Assembly: GCA_016928525.1 (NCBI GenBank)
Contig: JAFGKO010000128.1
Coordinates: forward strand, 1-47,372
Length of the DNA: 47,372 bases
Reading direction: 5' to 3'
Origin: Anaerolineales bacterium
GTDB taxonomy: Bacteria; Chloroflexota; Anaerolineae; Anaerolineales; Villigracilaceae
The position numbers and the translations under genes are program-made. Below are positions 33,371-42,892 of the stretch, piece by piece (position 1 is the first letter of the stretch; every line of letters begins with the position of its first letter). Under the pieces are notes generated by a model, which ran no database searches, was not told the origin of the DNA, and worked only from the letters and a program-made list of their open reading frames with translations.

Positions 33371-33444
33371 TTATCAGAGAGTAGAGAGCAGATAATGGAG
33401 ATCAGTCACTATTCTCTACTCCCCAATTACCTAATCTCTTATCC
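33371..33444. repeat. heptamer-period palindrome (AGAGAGT family) between ccmB and ccmC
   Basis: The left arm starts AGAGAGTAGAGAGCAG (33376 onward) and the right arm contains ATTCTCTACTCCCC (33411-33424), then further 7-base units (AATTACC, TAATCTC). The arms are complementary. The element occupies nearly the whole 85-base spacer. Confidence 0.65.
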
Positions 33445-33455
33445 AAAGGAGTCAT

Positions 33456-34154
33456 ATGCAAGCCAAACCCATTTCCCTTAAAGTTCTTGATGTGGTCTCT
33501 CTCATCTTGCTAGGCGTTTCTACGTACCTGGCGCTGGTCTTCGCTCCCACCGAAGCCGTCATGGGACAGGTGCAACGCGTGTTCTACTTCCATGTGGCCA
33601 CCGCCTGGGTCGGCATGCTGGGCTTCATGGCGGCAGGTGTCTCTGGCATCGTCTATCTGCGTACCGGGAACCTGAAATGGGACCGGGTCGAAATGGCCGC
33701 CGTCGAGATCAGCCTGGTTTTTTTCTTCATCGCCATCGTACTTGGTTCCATTTGGGCCCGTCCCGTCTGGAATACCTGGTGGACCTGGGACCCGCGTCTC
33801 ACCACTGCCGCTATCACCGAACTGATCTACATTGCTTACTTTATGCTGCGCCAGGGCATCGAAGACCCCGACCGCCGCGCACGCTTTGGCGCCGTCTATA
33901 CCCTGGTCGGCGCGGTCAGTGTGCCCATCACCTTCATGGCCATCCGCCTGTTCCGCACCATCCACCCGGTGGTCATCGGCACCCAGAGCGCCGAAGCCCA
34001 GGGCGGCTTCAACATGACAGCCGACATGAGAACGGCCCTTTTCTTCGCCCTGATCGCCTTCACGGTCATCTTCATCGACCTGTTCTGGAACCGCATCCGC
34101 ATGGGAACACTAGCGGACAAAGTCGAACAACTCAAACTCAAGGTTATGCAATAG
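33456..34154 (+). CDS. ccmC: haem-handling membrane protein CcmC
   Basis: This 232-residue protein has six helices and loads haem onto CcmE. The WWD-family signature is RPVWNTWWTWDPRLTTAAI. The two conserved extracytoplasmic His are in RVFYFHVATAW and in RTIHPVVIG. The AAAGGAG site precedes the ATG. A GGGGTCTGAGACCCC palindrome separates it from ccmD. Confidence 0.95.
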   Translation: MQAKPISLKVLDVVSLILLGVSTYLALVFAPTEAVMGQVQRVFYFHVATAWVGMLGFMAAGVSGIVYLRTGNLKWDRVEMAAVEISLVFFFIAIVLGSIWARPVWNTWWTWDPRLTTAAITELIYIAYFMLRQGIEDPDRRARFGAVYTLVGAVSVPITFMAIRLFRTIHPVVIGTQSAEAQGGFNMTADMRTALFFALIAFTVIFIDLFWNRIRMGTLADKVEQLKLKVMQ

Positions 34155-34167
34155 GTAATTTTTGCTT

Positions 34168-34190
34168 GGACGGGGTCTGAGACCCCGTCC
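34168..34190. repeat. perfect palindrome between ccmC and ccmD
   Basis: GGACGGGGTC and GACCCCGTCC form a 10-bp stem with a TGA loop. There is no U-tract, so it is a dispersed palindrome or RNA-stability element rather than a terminator. Confidence 0.6.
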
Positions 34191-34226
34191 GAACAGAGAC
34201 CCTGCAAATAAAGAATCGAGAAAAAT

Positions 34227-34388
34227 ATGTTCTTTCTAGAAACCCCTCCCGACACTTCCCAATATATGGTCGCCGGATATGTCATCTCCTTTGCTGTGAT
34301 GCTGATTTACGTGGCCAGCCTGTTCATCCGCTATCGCAACCTGAACCGCGACCTGTCCATGCTCGAAGACATGGACAAACAAAACTAA
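34227..34388 (+). CDS. ccmD: CcmD-like small membrane protein
   Basis: This small gene encodes 53 residues, starting MFFLETPPD. A single membrane helix follows (YMVAGYVISFAVMLIYVASL), then a short basic cytoplasmic segment (FIRYRNLNRDL) and a charged tail. Length, topology, the YVxxxY-type helix and position right after ccmC all fit CcmD, which links CcmC, CcmE and CcmAB. Sequence conservation in this family is low, so the call relies on context. Confidence 0.78.
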   Translation: MFFLETPPDTSQYMVAGYVISFAVMLIYVASLFIRYRNLNRDLSMLEDMDKQN

Positions 34389-34406
34389 TAGTTGCGCAAA
34401 TCCCAG

Positions 34407-34438
34407 AGTCCGCTATAATAATAAAGGCGGGCTTTTTT
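34407..34438 (+). terminator. rho-independent terminator closing the ccm operon
   Basis: A 7-bp stem AGTCCGC / GCGGGCT (one G-U pair) with a 13-base A/T loop is followed by T6, 18 bases after the ccmD stop. Confidence 0.8.
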
Positions 34439-34441
34439 ATA

Positions 34442-36091
34442 ATGGATGGGAAACGTTTACGGCCTGGATTCACTCTTTTGGCGATGAGCATGCTCCTCGT
34501 CCTGGTGGGAAGCGCCTTCGCTTCTTCCCCGGGCTTCAACCTGCTTGTGCCCCTAAGGGTACGCGCTGCTCTCGATACGCCTCCCGGCCCCGACCGTTAC
34601 GCATCCATTATCGTTGATTACACCATCCACACCTGGTGGATGGCTCGCTTCGATGACAGTTCGCTTGCCTGCGAAGTTATCACCGACCATGAAGGCCTCC
34701 CGACCCTGGACGATGTCTATGTCGACTGTGAAGAAGACATCTACGAAGAATGGGTCGACCAGGAGCCGTGCGCAGAAACCAAATACAATCATTGCGACGG
34801 ATACTATTTCTACGAAGTAGACGCTGTGCCATCCCAACGCGAGGTAGCGGTTGAACTACCAGCCGCAGAAGCCTGGGTCAACATAGAAGATTGTTCTCCC
34901 CTTTCTACAATAGCTACAAACCTGTGTGAAGTCATGCCGAAACTGGTGATCACCGGTGAAGAACCACTACCCAATGAAGAGATCACTGGCATCGGCGGGT
35001 TGATCGATGGCGAACCGTTCACTTGCGACTCGCCCTGTTACATTCGACTGGCACCGACAGATGACGACGGCGTCACAGTGGACTTCTGGGCCTATTCCAG
35101 CTACGGAGATAGCAGCAAGGTTTTCTCCGCCCAGGTGCGCGTGGCAGAAGATAACGAGGGCAATCCCGACCAATCCTATTGGTATGTAGATGTCCTCAGC
35201 AGCCAATGGACTGGTGTACCCATAGCCAGTTGTGCCGAATCATGGGAAGCCTTTCCCCCCGTAGGCGGCCCACCCGCTTGGCTGACCACGCCCAAACGCG
35301 CCGAAGATTTGAACACGGCAATCCCATACAACTATCTGGCAGCCAATCTGATCTCGGCTGGAGTAGTGGATGCCAGCAGCTGCGCTAATCATGGCCTGTT
35401 GTTAGACAGCTACGGAGCCAACACCTGTGGCCTGGAGGCCGCTCACCCGGATGTCGTTGGATGGCAGAATCGCTTTGATAATTTGATCCTGGAAGTCGCC
35501 CAAGAGACCAGCGTCCCGGCGCAGATGCTCAAGAAACTGTTCGCGCGGGAAAGCCAATTCTGGCCGGCTCTATTCCAGGATAGCGACATCGGTCTGGGGC
35601 AACTTACGGAAGATGGCGCGGATACAACGCTACTTTGGAACACTTCATTCTTTGACCAATTTTGCCCGCTGGTACTCTCCGAGGAGCGCTGCGAAAAAGG
35701 CTACCTGCATCTGTCTGACGAAGAAACAGAAGCGCTACGTCTGGGGCTGGTCAACACCGTCAATGCCACCTGTGAAGACTGTCCGCTTGGCATCGACCTG
35801 TCACGCGCCGATTTCAGCGTCAGGGTTTTCGGATATACGATGTTGGCAAATTGCGAACAGGCCGGGCGTATCGTGCGCAATGTCAGCGGAGGCGCCCCTG
35901 GTGAAGCCGCCAGTTACGAAGATCTATGGAAGTTCACCCTGGTCAACTACAACGCCGGGCCAGGTTGTCTGGGCCAAGCCGTACAGATCACCGCTGACAA
36001 GGGACAAACGTTTGAGTGGGAAAATGTGGCTGCCAACCTGAATGGGATTTGCAGCATAGCAGCCGAGTATGTAGAAGATATCAGCCAATAA
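34442..36091 (+). CDS. secreted protein with SLT/lysozyme-like lytic transglycosylase domain
   Basis: This protein of up to 549 residues has a signal peptide (KRLRPGFTLLAMSMLLVLVGSAFAS), a cysteine-containing N-terminal region of about 300 residues that I do not recognise, and a C-terminal transglycosylase-like domain. In that domain the candidate catalytic Glu is in LKKLFARESQFWP, followed by DSDIGLGQLTEDG and the late motif LVNYNAGPGCLGQA. These match the E-S, GxxQ and YNAG landmarks of the SLT fold. It would cleave peptidoglycan or a related glycan. About a dozen cysteines suggest disulfides. A TATAAT at 34438-34443 overlaps the first ATG, so translation might begin at 34484 instead. A terminator follows at 36111. 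Confidence 0.75.
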   Translation: MDGKRLRPGFTLLAMSMLLVLVGSAFASSPGFNLLVPLRVRAALDTPPGPDRYASIIVDYTIHTWWMARFDDSSLACEVITDHEGLPTLDDVYVDCEEDIYEEWVDQEPCAETKYNHCDGYYFYEVDAVPSQREVAVELPAAEAWVNIEDCSPLSTIATNLCEVMPKLVITGEEPLPNEEITGIGGLIDGEPFTCDSPCYIRLAPTDDDGVTVDFWAYSSYGDSSKVFSAQVRVAEDNEGNPDQSYWYVDVLSSQWTGVPIASCAESWEAFPPVGGPPAWLTTPKRAEDLNTAIPYNYLAANLISAGVVDASSCANHGLLLDSYGANTCGLEAAHPDVVGWQNRFDNLILEVAQETSVPAQMLKKLFARESQFWPALFQDSDIGLGQLTEDGADTTLLWNTSFFDQFCPLVLSEERCEKGYLHLSDEETEALRLGLVNTVNATCEDCPLGIDLSRADFSVRVFGYTMLANCEQAGRIVRNVSGGAPGEAASYEDLWKFTLVNYNAGPGCLGQAVQITADKGQTFEWENVAANLNGICSIAAEYVEDISQ

Positions 36092-36110
36092 TTTAAGGGG
36101 CATGAAACCG

Positions 36111-36144
36111 CAGCGGAGGCGATGGTCGCCTGCGCTGTTTTGTT
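36111..36144 (+). terminator. rho-independent terminator
   Basis: A 12-bp stem with one mismatch (CAGCGGAGGCGA with TCGCCTGCGCTG) and a TGG loop is followed by TTTTGTT, 19 bases after the transglycosylase stop. Confidence 0.8.
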
Positions 36145-36194
36145 AACCAAATAAAGCTGTGCTAAACTTAAGCGATCTTGCCTAAGGAGTTTCT

Positions 36195-38204
36195 ATGCTG
36201 ACCCTCGTCGAGAAAATTTTATTTGTAGCCGCAGTTCTTAGCTCCCTTTACTTTACCTGGATCGGTGTTCGACGCATCATCAGGATCATCTCGCGTGGAC
36301 AGGGCAAACCGGACTGGTCGCTGGCATGGAAACGACTGTGGGAGGTAGCCCTCAAAGTGGGGACCTTCCGACCCCTGTTCCGCTTCCGACTAGGCCCAAG
36401 CCTGCTCCACCTACTGATCGGCTGGGGGTTCCTGTACTTTTTACTGGTCAATCTGGCCGAACTTTTACAGGGTTTTATCCCAAACTATCGCTTCTTACAA
36501 GAAACCGGCGCATTGGGCGACTTCTACCGCCTGCTGGCCGATATTTCCACCCTGGCCGTGTTGGTGGGCATCGTTGGGATGGTCATTCGCCGTTTTATTC
36601 TCAGACCTGCTGCGCTTTCCACACGCGAGTCGACCTTGCTCGATCCGCGCGCACGCAGGGGGATCAAACGCGATTCGGCCATTGTCGCGAGCTTTGTTAT
36701 TTTGCACGTCCTCGGACGATTGCTGAGCGAATCTATCTTTTTGGCGGGACACGGCCCGGACGCCTGGCAGCCGTTTGCCACAACGGTGGCAGGATTATGG
36801 TCCGGGATGAGCGAAGGTACCCGGATTGTTCTGGAACATATCGGTTTCTGGTTTTCGCTCGGTTCCATCGTCGCTTTCCTGCCCTACTTCCCGTACACAA
36901 AACACATCCACCTGTTCTTCACGCCCATCAATTACCTGCTCAAGCCGGAACGCAAATCCATCGGCGAATTGAACTATGTCAACTTCGAGGATGAGAGCAT
37001 CGAGCAATTTGGCGCGACCAATGCCGAACACCTGGGTTGGGAACAACTGATGGACAGTTATGCCTGCATCATGTGTTTCCGCTGCCAGGAAGTCTGCCCG
37101 GCCTACAATACCGGCAAGGTGCTTTCACCTGCTGCGCTCGAAATTAACAAACGTTATTACTTTAATCGCGAAGAAGGAACGAAGTTCGCCAGCGGCGAAG
37201 AGAGCAAACCATTATTGGAATTTGCAATCAACGAGGAGGCCGTGTGGGCCTGTACCTCCTGCGGCGCGTGCGTGGACATCTGCCCGGTAGGCAACGAACC
37301 GATGCGAGACATCCTCGATATCCGCCGCTCGCTGGTGCTAATGGAAAACAACTTCCCCAAACAGTGGGAGAACGCCTTCAAAGGCATGGAACGCAACACC
37401 AACCCGTGGAACGTCTCGCAGGCCGAGCGCATGAAGTGGGCCGAAGGACTGGACGTGCCGACTATCGAACAGAACCCTGAGCCGGAGATTCTGTGGTGGG
37501 TCGGCTGCGCCCCGGCCACCGACGCGCGCGCCCAGAAGACCGCCCAGGCCTTCGCCAAGATCCTGAACGCTTCCGGCCTGAACTACGCTGTGCTCGGGCA
37601 GAACGAGCAATGCACAGGCGACTCGGCTCGCCGGGCCGGGAACGAGTACCTGTTCTTCGAGCTGGCCACTGCTAATGTGGAAATCCTGAACGAGGTCAAG
37701 CCGCCGCGCATCGTGACCACCTGTCCACACTGCCTGCACACCCTCAAGAACGAGTATCCGGCTTTCGGCGGGAACTACGAGGTCATCCATCACACGCAGT
37801 TGATCAATGAGTTGGTGGGAGCGGGGAAGATACAGTTAGAAGTAAAAAGCGAGGAGTTGGAAGTTACCTTCCATGATCCGTGCTATTTAGGCCGCCATAA
37901 CAAGATCACCGATGCGCCGCGCGAGGCTTTGAAGAATGCAGGGATGGTCACGGTCGAAATGCCGCGCCACGGCGCCAAATCCTTCTGCTGCGGCGCGGGC
38001 GGCGCGCAGATGTGGAAGGAAGAGGAGCACGGCACGGCCAACGTCAATCGCACGCGCTTCAAGGAAGCCAAAGCCACTGGCGCGAATACGCTGGCCGTAG
38101 GCTGCCCTTTCTGTATGACGATGCTGAACGACGCATCCAAGGCGGATGGCGGGGAAGTGGCCGTCAAGGATGTGGCCGAGATCGTGGCGGAGCGGTTGAA
38201 GTAA
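36195..38204 (+). CDS. HdrD/GlpC-like membrane Fe-S oxidoreductase
   Basis: The 669-residue protein has an N-terminal NarI-like membrane domain with about five to six helices and His residues suited to b haems (residues 1 to about 235). A double [4Fe-4S] ferredoxin region follows, with CIMCFRCQEVCP (about 290) and CTSCGACVDICP (about 353). Two cysteine-rich CCG domains come last (about 430-530 and 555-650), with TTCPHCLHTLKNEY, FHDPCYLGRHNK and KSFCCGAGGAQMW. Such fusions pass electrons between membrane quinones and thiol/disulfide or flavin partners, and the partner here is unknown. The GAGKIQLEVKSEELEVTF segment is coded partly by a heptamer repeat (37835-37869). AAGGAG precedes the ATG. 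Confidence 0.92.
   Translation: MLTLVEKILFVAAVLSSLYFTWIGVRRIIRIISRGQGKPDWSLAWKRLWEVALKVGTFRPLFRFRLGPSLLHLLIGWGFLYFLLVNLAELLQGFIPNYRFLQETGALGDFYRLLADISTLAVLVGIVGMVIRRFILRPAALSTRESTLLDPRARRGIKRDSAIVASFVILHVLGRLLSESIFLAGHGPDAWQPFATTVAGLWSGMSEGTRIVLEHIGFWFSLGSIVAFLPYFPYTKHIHLFFTPINYLLKPERKSIGELNYVNFEDESIEQFGATNAEHLGWEQLMDSYACIMCFRCQEVCPAYNTGKVLSPAALEINKRYYFNREEGTKFASGEESKPLLEFAINEEAVWACTSCGACVDICPVGNEPMRDILDIRRSLVLMENNFPKQWENAFKGMERNTNPWNVSQAERMKWAEGLDVPTIEQNPEPEILWWVGCAPATDARAQKTAQAFAKILNASGLNYAVLGQNEQCTGDSARRAGNEYLFFELATANVEILNEVKPPRIVTTCPHCLHTLKNEYPAFGGNYEVIHHTQLINELVGAGKIQLEVKSEELEVTFHDPCYLGRHNKITDAPREALKNAGMVTVEMPRHGAKSFCCGAGGAQMWKEEEHGTANVNRTRFKEAKATGANTLAVGCPFCMTMLNDASKADGGEVAVKDVAEIVAERLK
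37835..37869. repeat. heptamer-period insertion in the HdrD-like gene
   Basis: Five successive 7-base units all begin AG: AGTTAGA, AGTAAAA, AGCGAGG, AGTTGGA, AGTTACC. They are 35 bases long and in frame with the gene. The encoded peptide is about QLEVKSEELEVT, in the linker before the second CCG domain. Confidence 0.5.
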
Positions 38205-38470
38205 ACGGTGATCAGCCCGCCCCGGCTCCGCCGGTCTGGCCGGGGTATTCAGTGATTAGACATTATTGGCAAGTTTCCATTCTTTGGTTTATTTCGATCT
38301 ATGCGATTAGTGACGATTGTATTTATTATGTGTCATCCATCAAGACCTCGAAGAGAGTCTAAAGCAACAACCATTAGAACCTCGAAGATAGCACCTTAAC
38401 AACCGAACCCATCACAACATCGTGGACAAGCTTGCATAATTTGCTTATTCCAGCAAGGAGTAGGTGAATT
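38205..38470. other. intergenic stretch upstream of a transposase remnant
   Basis: No gene is seen in these 266 bases. They are more A/T-rich than the flanks and contain a direct repeat (ACCTCGAAGAGAG and ACCTCGAAGATAG, about 38 bases apart near 38346 and 38384). They may hold the left end of the insertion sequence, but terminal inverted repeats cannot be shown because the right end is missing. Confidence 0.4.
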
Positions 38471-39085
38471 ATGAGTGAACAGGCCGATTATGAAGACAGG
38501 AAGTCGTTAATCCACTTGCTGAACAGTGGCAAAAAGCCACGCGAGGCAGTGCGAGAGTTGCAACGGTCTCCTTTCTGGGCATACAAGTGGAAAAACCGCT
38601 TTGAACAGGATGGGGGGGCAGGGTTGCAACCTCACTCATGCGCACCGAGGCATGTTCCAGGCAAAATACCAGCGGAGGTACGTCAGGAAATCCTGCACAT
38701 CCGTAGCGAACTGGAAGCCGAGGCCGAAAACAAGGATATCCTGGGCTACATTGACGCAGATGCGATTTATGGCAGGTTACGTACAGGTTGGATTGCGCCC
38801 TTGCCAGCCGTCAGTACAATCGAGCGCATTTTGCGGCAGGCTGGCAAGACCAAGCCTCGTTTACCTAAGGCGGAAAAAGAAGTGGTGTATCCGCACCTGA
38901 AACCAACGGTGGCTCACCAGCTAACCCAGGTGGATATTGTTCCGCACTACCTGACCGGTGGTCAGAACATTGCTTGTTTCAACAGCATTGATGTGGTCTC
39001 GCGCTATCCAGCAGGCAAACAGTTTGCCAGGAAGCGTTCTGGTGACGCCAGTGGTTTCATCCTGCACACCTGGCGAGAATTAAAG
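38471..39085 (+). pseudogene. truncated transposase (rve/DDE integrase-type, IS481-like)
   Basis: The first roughly 205 residues look like a transposase. A helix-turn-helix N-terminus (SLIHLLNSGKKPREAVRELQRS) is followed by a second winged region (GYIDADAIYGRLRTGWIAPLPAVSTIERIL), then the start of an integrase core (AHQLTQVDIVPHYLTGGQNIACFNSIDVVSRY) with the first catalytic Asp. The second Asp and the Glu are absent. The frame then runs through a repeat-like segment (39086-39110, units near CTCCGTGT) and stops at 39160 with unrelated residues. The gene is therefore broken and should be inactive. The family call is by fold-level motif only. Confidence 0.75.
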
Positions 39086-39110
39086 TTCGTGACTCCGTGT
39101 CTCCGTGGTG
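39086..39110. repeat. short direct repeat at the transposase break
   Basis: TTCGTGA-CTCCGTGT-CTCCGTGG units follow each other with an 8-base period at the point where the transposase homology ends. The word CTCCGTGTCTCCGTGGTG is familiar to me as a dispersed intergenic sequence in environmental genomes. Confidence 0.45.
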
Positions 39111-39166
39111 AAATTTCAAGATCGACACTCAAGAGGGAGACTATCGGCTTTTCAGGGTGACGTTTT

Positions 39167-39292
39167 TCAAGAACAACAGGGTTTCGCCGGGTAGCCTGCC
39201 TCGGCCTTCGTCCAGGCGGCGAAGAAACCCGAGAAGTGCGCCAGCCCGTGCATCAAAAGTGCAAAGGCAATCAGGTATCGAATCCAGGACAT
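39167..39292 (-). pseudogene. truncated small membrane-protein gene (41 codons left)
   Basis: On the minus strand an ATG at 39292 follows a strong GGGAGG site and opens a 41-residue frame: MSWIRYLIAFALLMHGLAH followed by FSGFFAAWTK. This looks like the first helix of a conserved polytopic membrane protein with an early HGxxH pattern. After about residue 33 the text becomes unrelated and stops. The rest of the gene was probably removed by the same event that truncated the neighbouring transposase. Confidence 0.5.
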
Positions 39293-39366
39293 AGGGACCT
39301 CCCGATTCTATGTACGCAAGATGATAGGCAGGGTTGCTCCGCAAAAACTTCAGGGTCTATAGCTGG

Positions 39367-39400
39367 TTACTGATTACTAATAACTGTCTACTGATTACTC
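39367..39400. repeat. heptamer repeat (TTACTGA family) at the permease 3' end
   Basis: Units TTACTGA, TTACTAA, TAACTGT, CTACTGA, TTACTCA run in 7-base register from 39367. The reverse complement is the CAGTnAn family seen inside the helicase gene. The permease stop codon (39395-39397) lies inside the last unit. Confidence 0.6.
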
Positions 39401-41947
39401 ATATCTCAGCGCCGCGACCACATCCATCCTCGCCGCCTGCCTCGCGGGAATGACCGCCGCCAGCGCGCCGAACAGCAGGCCGATGGCAATCGCTGCCAGG
39501 ATGCCTGCCAGGGGGAAGAAATAGCCCATCGGGAAGATGATTTTGATGCCGGTCACGAAAACGTAGCCCAAGTACAGCCCGCCCAGGATGCCGAAGGCGG
39601 TCCCGATGGCGGCCAGCAACAGCGCTTCCACCACGATCATATTACGGATCTGCCGGCGCGTCCCGCCCACGGCGCGGATCATGCCGATCTCGCGCGTGCG
39701 CTCCAGCACGCCGATGGTCAGCGTGTTGAGCATGGCGATCAGCGAGGGGAAGGCCAGCACCAGGAACACGATATAGATGGCGCTGAACGCGGCGCCCGCC
39801 TGGGCTTCCATCGAGGCGTAATAGTCCGCGCCCGAGACCAGTTTGAACTGGGGGTAGTCATAGGCCAGCGCCTTGATAGCCGCGTCGGCTGCCTCGCGGT
39901 CCGCACCCGGTAGCAGATCCAACTGGATGAACACGTCCTCCGTGCTGCCGAAGTCGGCCTGCATATTGGCCTGCGAGATGTAGGCGGTGGTGACCTTGGC
40001 GTTCAGCAGGTCATTCCCTACGGCCACAATGCGGTACGGGACGCGCCCGTCCGCGGTCAACAGTTCGAGCGTATCGCCGACCTGCGTGCCGGTCGCCAGC
40101 AGGAACGCGCCGTTGACGATCATGGCGCGCCCGGAGGCAATTGCAGCGTAGGCGGATGCATTCCCTTCCTTGAAATCCAGCCCGCTCACTTTTTGGAAAG
40201 CGACCGGCTCGATGCCCAGCAGGGAGACCGCCACCCCGTCTGTATTCGTGGCCGCGAAACGAAACGTACTGACCGCCTCCACGCCCTCCACCTGGCGTAA
40301 GCTCTCGGCGAAAGATGGCTCCGCGCCCAGGTTGCTGCCCCACAGGGCGATCGAAGGCGGGATGAAGAGATAATCGCTGCCCAGGTTGTAACGCAGCATG
40401 TCGAACAGTGCCCCGCCCAGGCTGGAGACCAGTCCGCCCGCCGCGACGATCACCGCCAGGGCGAGCATGCTGGCCGAAGCCGTCACCGCCACGCGCGCCG
40501 GCTGGCGGGTCAGATTGCTCTGCGCCAGGCCGCCGATGCCCTGCCGGACGGTGGCCCAGGCTGTCGCTTTCCCGAACAGGTTGGCGAACGGACGCACCAG
40601 CGCTGGGGCGACCAGCACCAGGCCGACCAGGAACAGGATCCCGCCCGGGACGATCAGCGCAGCCTGCCCGGATAATATGGCTGCTACCGTGATAACAATC
40701 AGCGCCACGCCGACGAGGAATCCCTTCCCGGTCCCGCGTTTGAACTCGCCTTCCACCAGCGACGGGCGCAGCGCCTCCAGCGGAGTGATGCGGCTGGCAT
40801 GCCAGGCCGGGATCAGTCCGGCCAGGACGGTCACGCCCACGCCCAGCAGGATCGAGACGCCTACCAGTCCGGGCGATATGACTGGATTACCCAGTTTCAG
40901 GTTGATGAACTGGCTCATCGGTCCCTGCGCCAATCTGAGCACAGCGAATGCCAGCAGGTAACCGAGCAATATGCCAACGGCCGAGCCGAGCAAGCCCTGC
41001 AACAGTCCTTCTGCCAGGATGGTCCCGATCACCGTGCGACGCGTGGCGCCCAGGGCGCGCAGCATGCCGATATCGCGGCGGCGCTCGGTCACGATGGTGC
41101 GGAAGGTGTTGAAGATGATGAAACCGCCCATGAAGAGCGCCAGCGTGCCAAACAGGCTGAGCGCGATCTGGCCCAGTTCCATGGCGGCGAACATTTCATC
41201 GCCTGCCATCAATGTCCCAACCCGGTAGTTCTCGCCCAACGCAGCCTCGACATTCGCCTGGACCTCTGCGCGGCGGGCCTGGTCGGCAAAGGCTTCCACG
41301 TTCAGCTCGATCAGGTTGAGCTTGCCGGGTTCCCCGGTCATTGCCTGCGCCTGCGGCAGGTTGACCAGCACTTCTTCATTGCCGGGAGTAAGCCTGCCAG
41401 GCAGGATACCGGCCACGCTCAGTTCGGTCAGGCCGGAAGAAGCGGGCAGGCGGAAAGTCTCGCCTACTTTTACGGAGAAGGCGTCCGCCAGGGTTTGCGA
41501 GATGACGGCCGAGGCGGCATCTGAGTCGTCTAGATAACGGCCGGCAAGCACAGGGTAGGCACGCAGCGAGCGGGCCTCTTCCGGGGTGACGCCAACCAGA
41601 TTGACCGCGATCACGGTGTCGGGGTGGGATGGATCCCGGTCCACAAAATCAGCCGGTAAATTGATGGTGCGGTTGAGCGAGGCGGAGAGGGCGCGCACGC
41701 CGTCCAGTCCGCGCAGGTGGTCGACCACGTCCGCGGGGAAGGCTCCACCGGAGACGCTGGTGATGCTGAAATCGACTCCGCCTTCCGCGCCCTGCACGTT
41801 GGCCTGCAAGGCGGCGATCATGGTAGGCAGCACGGTGTTCATGCCAAAGATGAGCAGCACGCCAAAGATGATGGCGAGCGTGGTGAGCGCGGTGCGCAGT
41901 TTTCGCCCGGCAAGATAGCGGGCAGCGAGGGTGAGTTGGAGGTTCAT
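39395..41947 (-). CDS. MacB/LolC-type ABC transporter permease with two FtsX domains
   Basis: This 850-residue permease duplicates the FtsX-type core. The N-terminal helix is LRTALTTLAIIFGVLLIFGM. A first MacB-like periplasmic core domain (about 50-260) follows, then four helices including FIIFNTFRTIVTERRRDIGMLRALGATRRTVIG, the FtsX coupling motif. After a middle helix pair comes a second periplasmic domain (about 510-720), then ERTREIGMIRAVGGTRRQIRNMIVVEALLLAAIGTAFG and final helices. Such proteins work as mechanotransmission exporters, moving peptides, lipoproteins or lipids with the partner ATPase. It follows the ATPase gene on the minus strand and is probably controlled by the PadR regulator. 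Confidence 0.92.
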   Translation of the reverse strand: MNLQLTLAARYLAGRKLRTALTTLAIIFGVLLIFGMNTVLPTMIAALQANVQGAEGGVDFSITSVSGGAFPADVVDHLRGLDGVRALSASLNRTINLPADFVDRDPSHPDTVIAVNLVGVTPEEARSLRAYPVLAGRYLDDSDAASAVISQTLADAFSVKVGETFRLPASSGLTELSVAGILPGRLTPGNEEVLVNLPQAQAMTGEPGKLNLIELNVEAFADQARRAEVQANVEAALGENYRVGTLMAGDEMFAAMELGQIALSLFGTLALFMGGFIIFNTFRTIVTERRRDIGMLRALGATRRTVIGTILAEGLLQGLLGSAVGILLGYLLAFAVLRLAQGPMSQFINLKLGNPVISPGLVGVSILLGVGVTVLAGLIPAWHASRITPLEALRPSLVEGEFKRGTGKGFLVGVALIVITVAAILSGQAALIVPGGILFLVGLVLVAPALVRPFANLFGKATAWATVRQGIGGLAQSNLTRQPARVAVTASASMLALAVIVAAGGLVSSLGGALFDMLRYNLGSDYLFIPPSIALWGSNLGAEPSFAESLRQVEGVEAVSTFRFAATNTDGVAVSLLGIEPVAFQKVSGLDFKEGNASAYAAIASGRAMIVNGAFLLATGTQVGDTLELLTADGRVPYRIVAVGNDLLNAKVTTAYISQANMQADFGSTEDVFIQLDLLPGADREAADAAIKALAYDYPQFKLVSGADYYASMEAQAGAAFSAIYIVFLVLAFPSLIAMLNTLTIGVLERTREIGMIRAVGGTRRQIRNMIVVEALLLAAIGTAFGILGGLYLGYVFVTGIKIIFPMGYFFPLAGILAAIAIGLLFGALAAVIPARQAARMDVVAALRYE

Positions 41948-41952
41948 GATAT

Positions 41953-42042
41953 TTCAGAGAGTAGATAATTAGATGAGTAGAGAGTAGTAGTTTCATGAGA
42001 ATAGGGACTGTTCTCTATTCTCTATTCTTTGCTCTCTAATCT

Positions 42043-42045
<3 letters not shown>
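41953..42045. repeat. heptamer-period palindrome (AGAGAGT family) between permease and ATPase genes
   Basis: Left arm units (AGAGAGTAGATAATTAG, GAGTAGAGAGTAG) face right arm units (TTCTCTATTCTCTATTC, GCTCTCTAATCTCTAG). The element fills the 95-base spacer, and its end includes the TAG stop of the ATPase gene (42043-42045). Confidence 0.65.
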
Positions 42046-42786
<741 letters not shown>

Positions 42787-42794
42787 GATGACAC

Positions 42795-42826
42795 CGAGGG
42801 TAGAGAATAGATAAATAGAGAGTAGT
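42795..42826. repeat. heptamer repeat (AGAGAAT family) upstream of the ATPase gene
   Basis: Units AGGGTAG, AGAATAG, ATAAATA, GAGAGTA follow in 7-base steps in the PadR-ATPase spacer. A further short run of GTAAGAA-type units follows at about 42850-42873. No complementary arm is clear. Confidence 0.5.
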
Positions 42827-42892
42827 GTGAATAATGTAAAAAGTTATACGTAAGAAGTAAGAGGCGAGTGCGCGAAACGCTGGCTACTGGCA

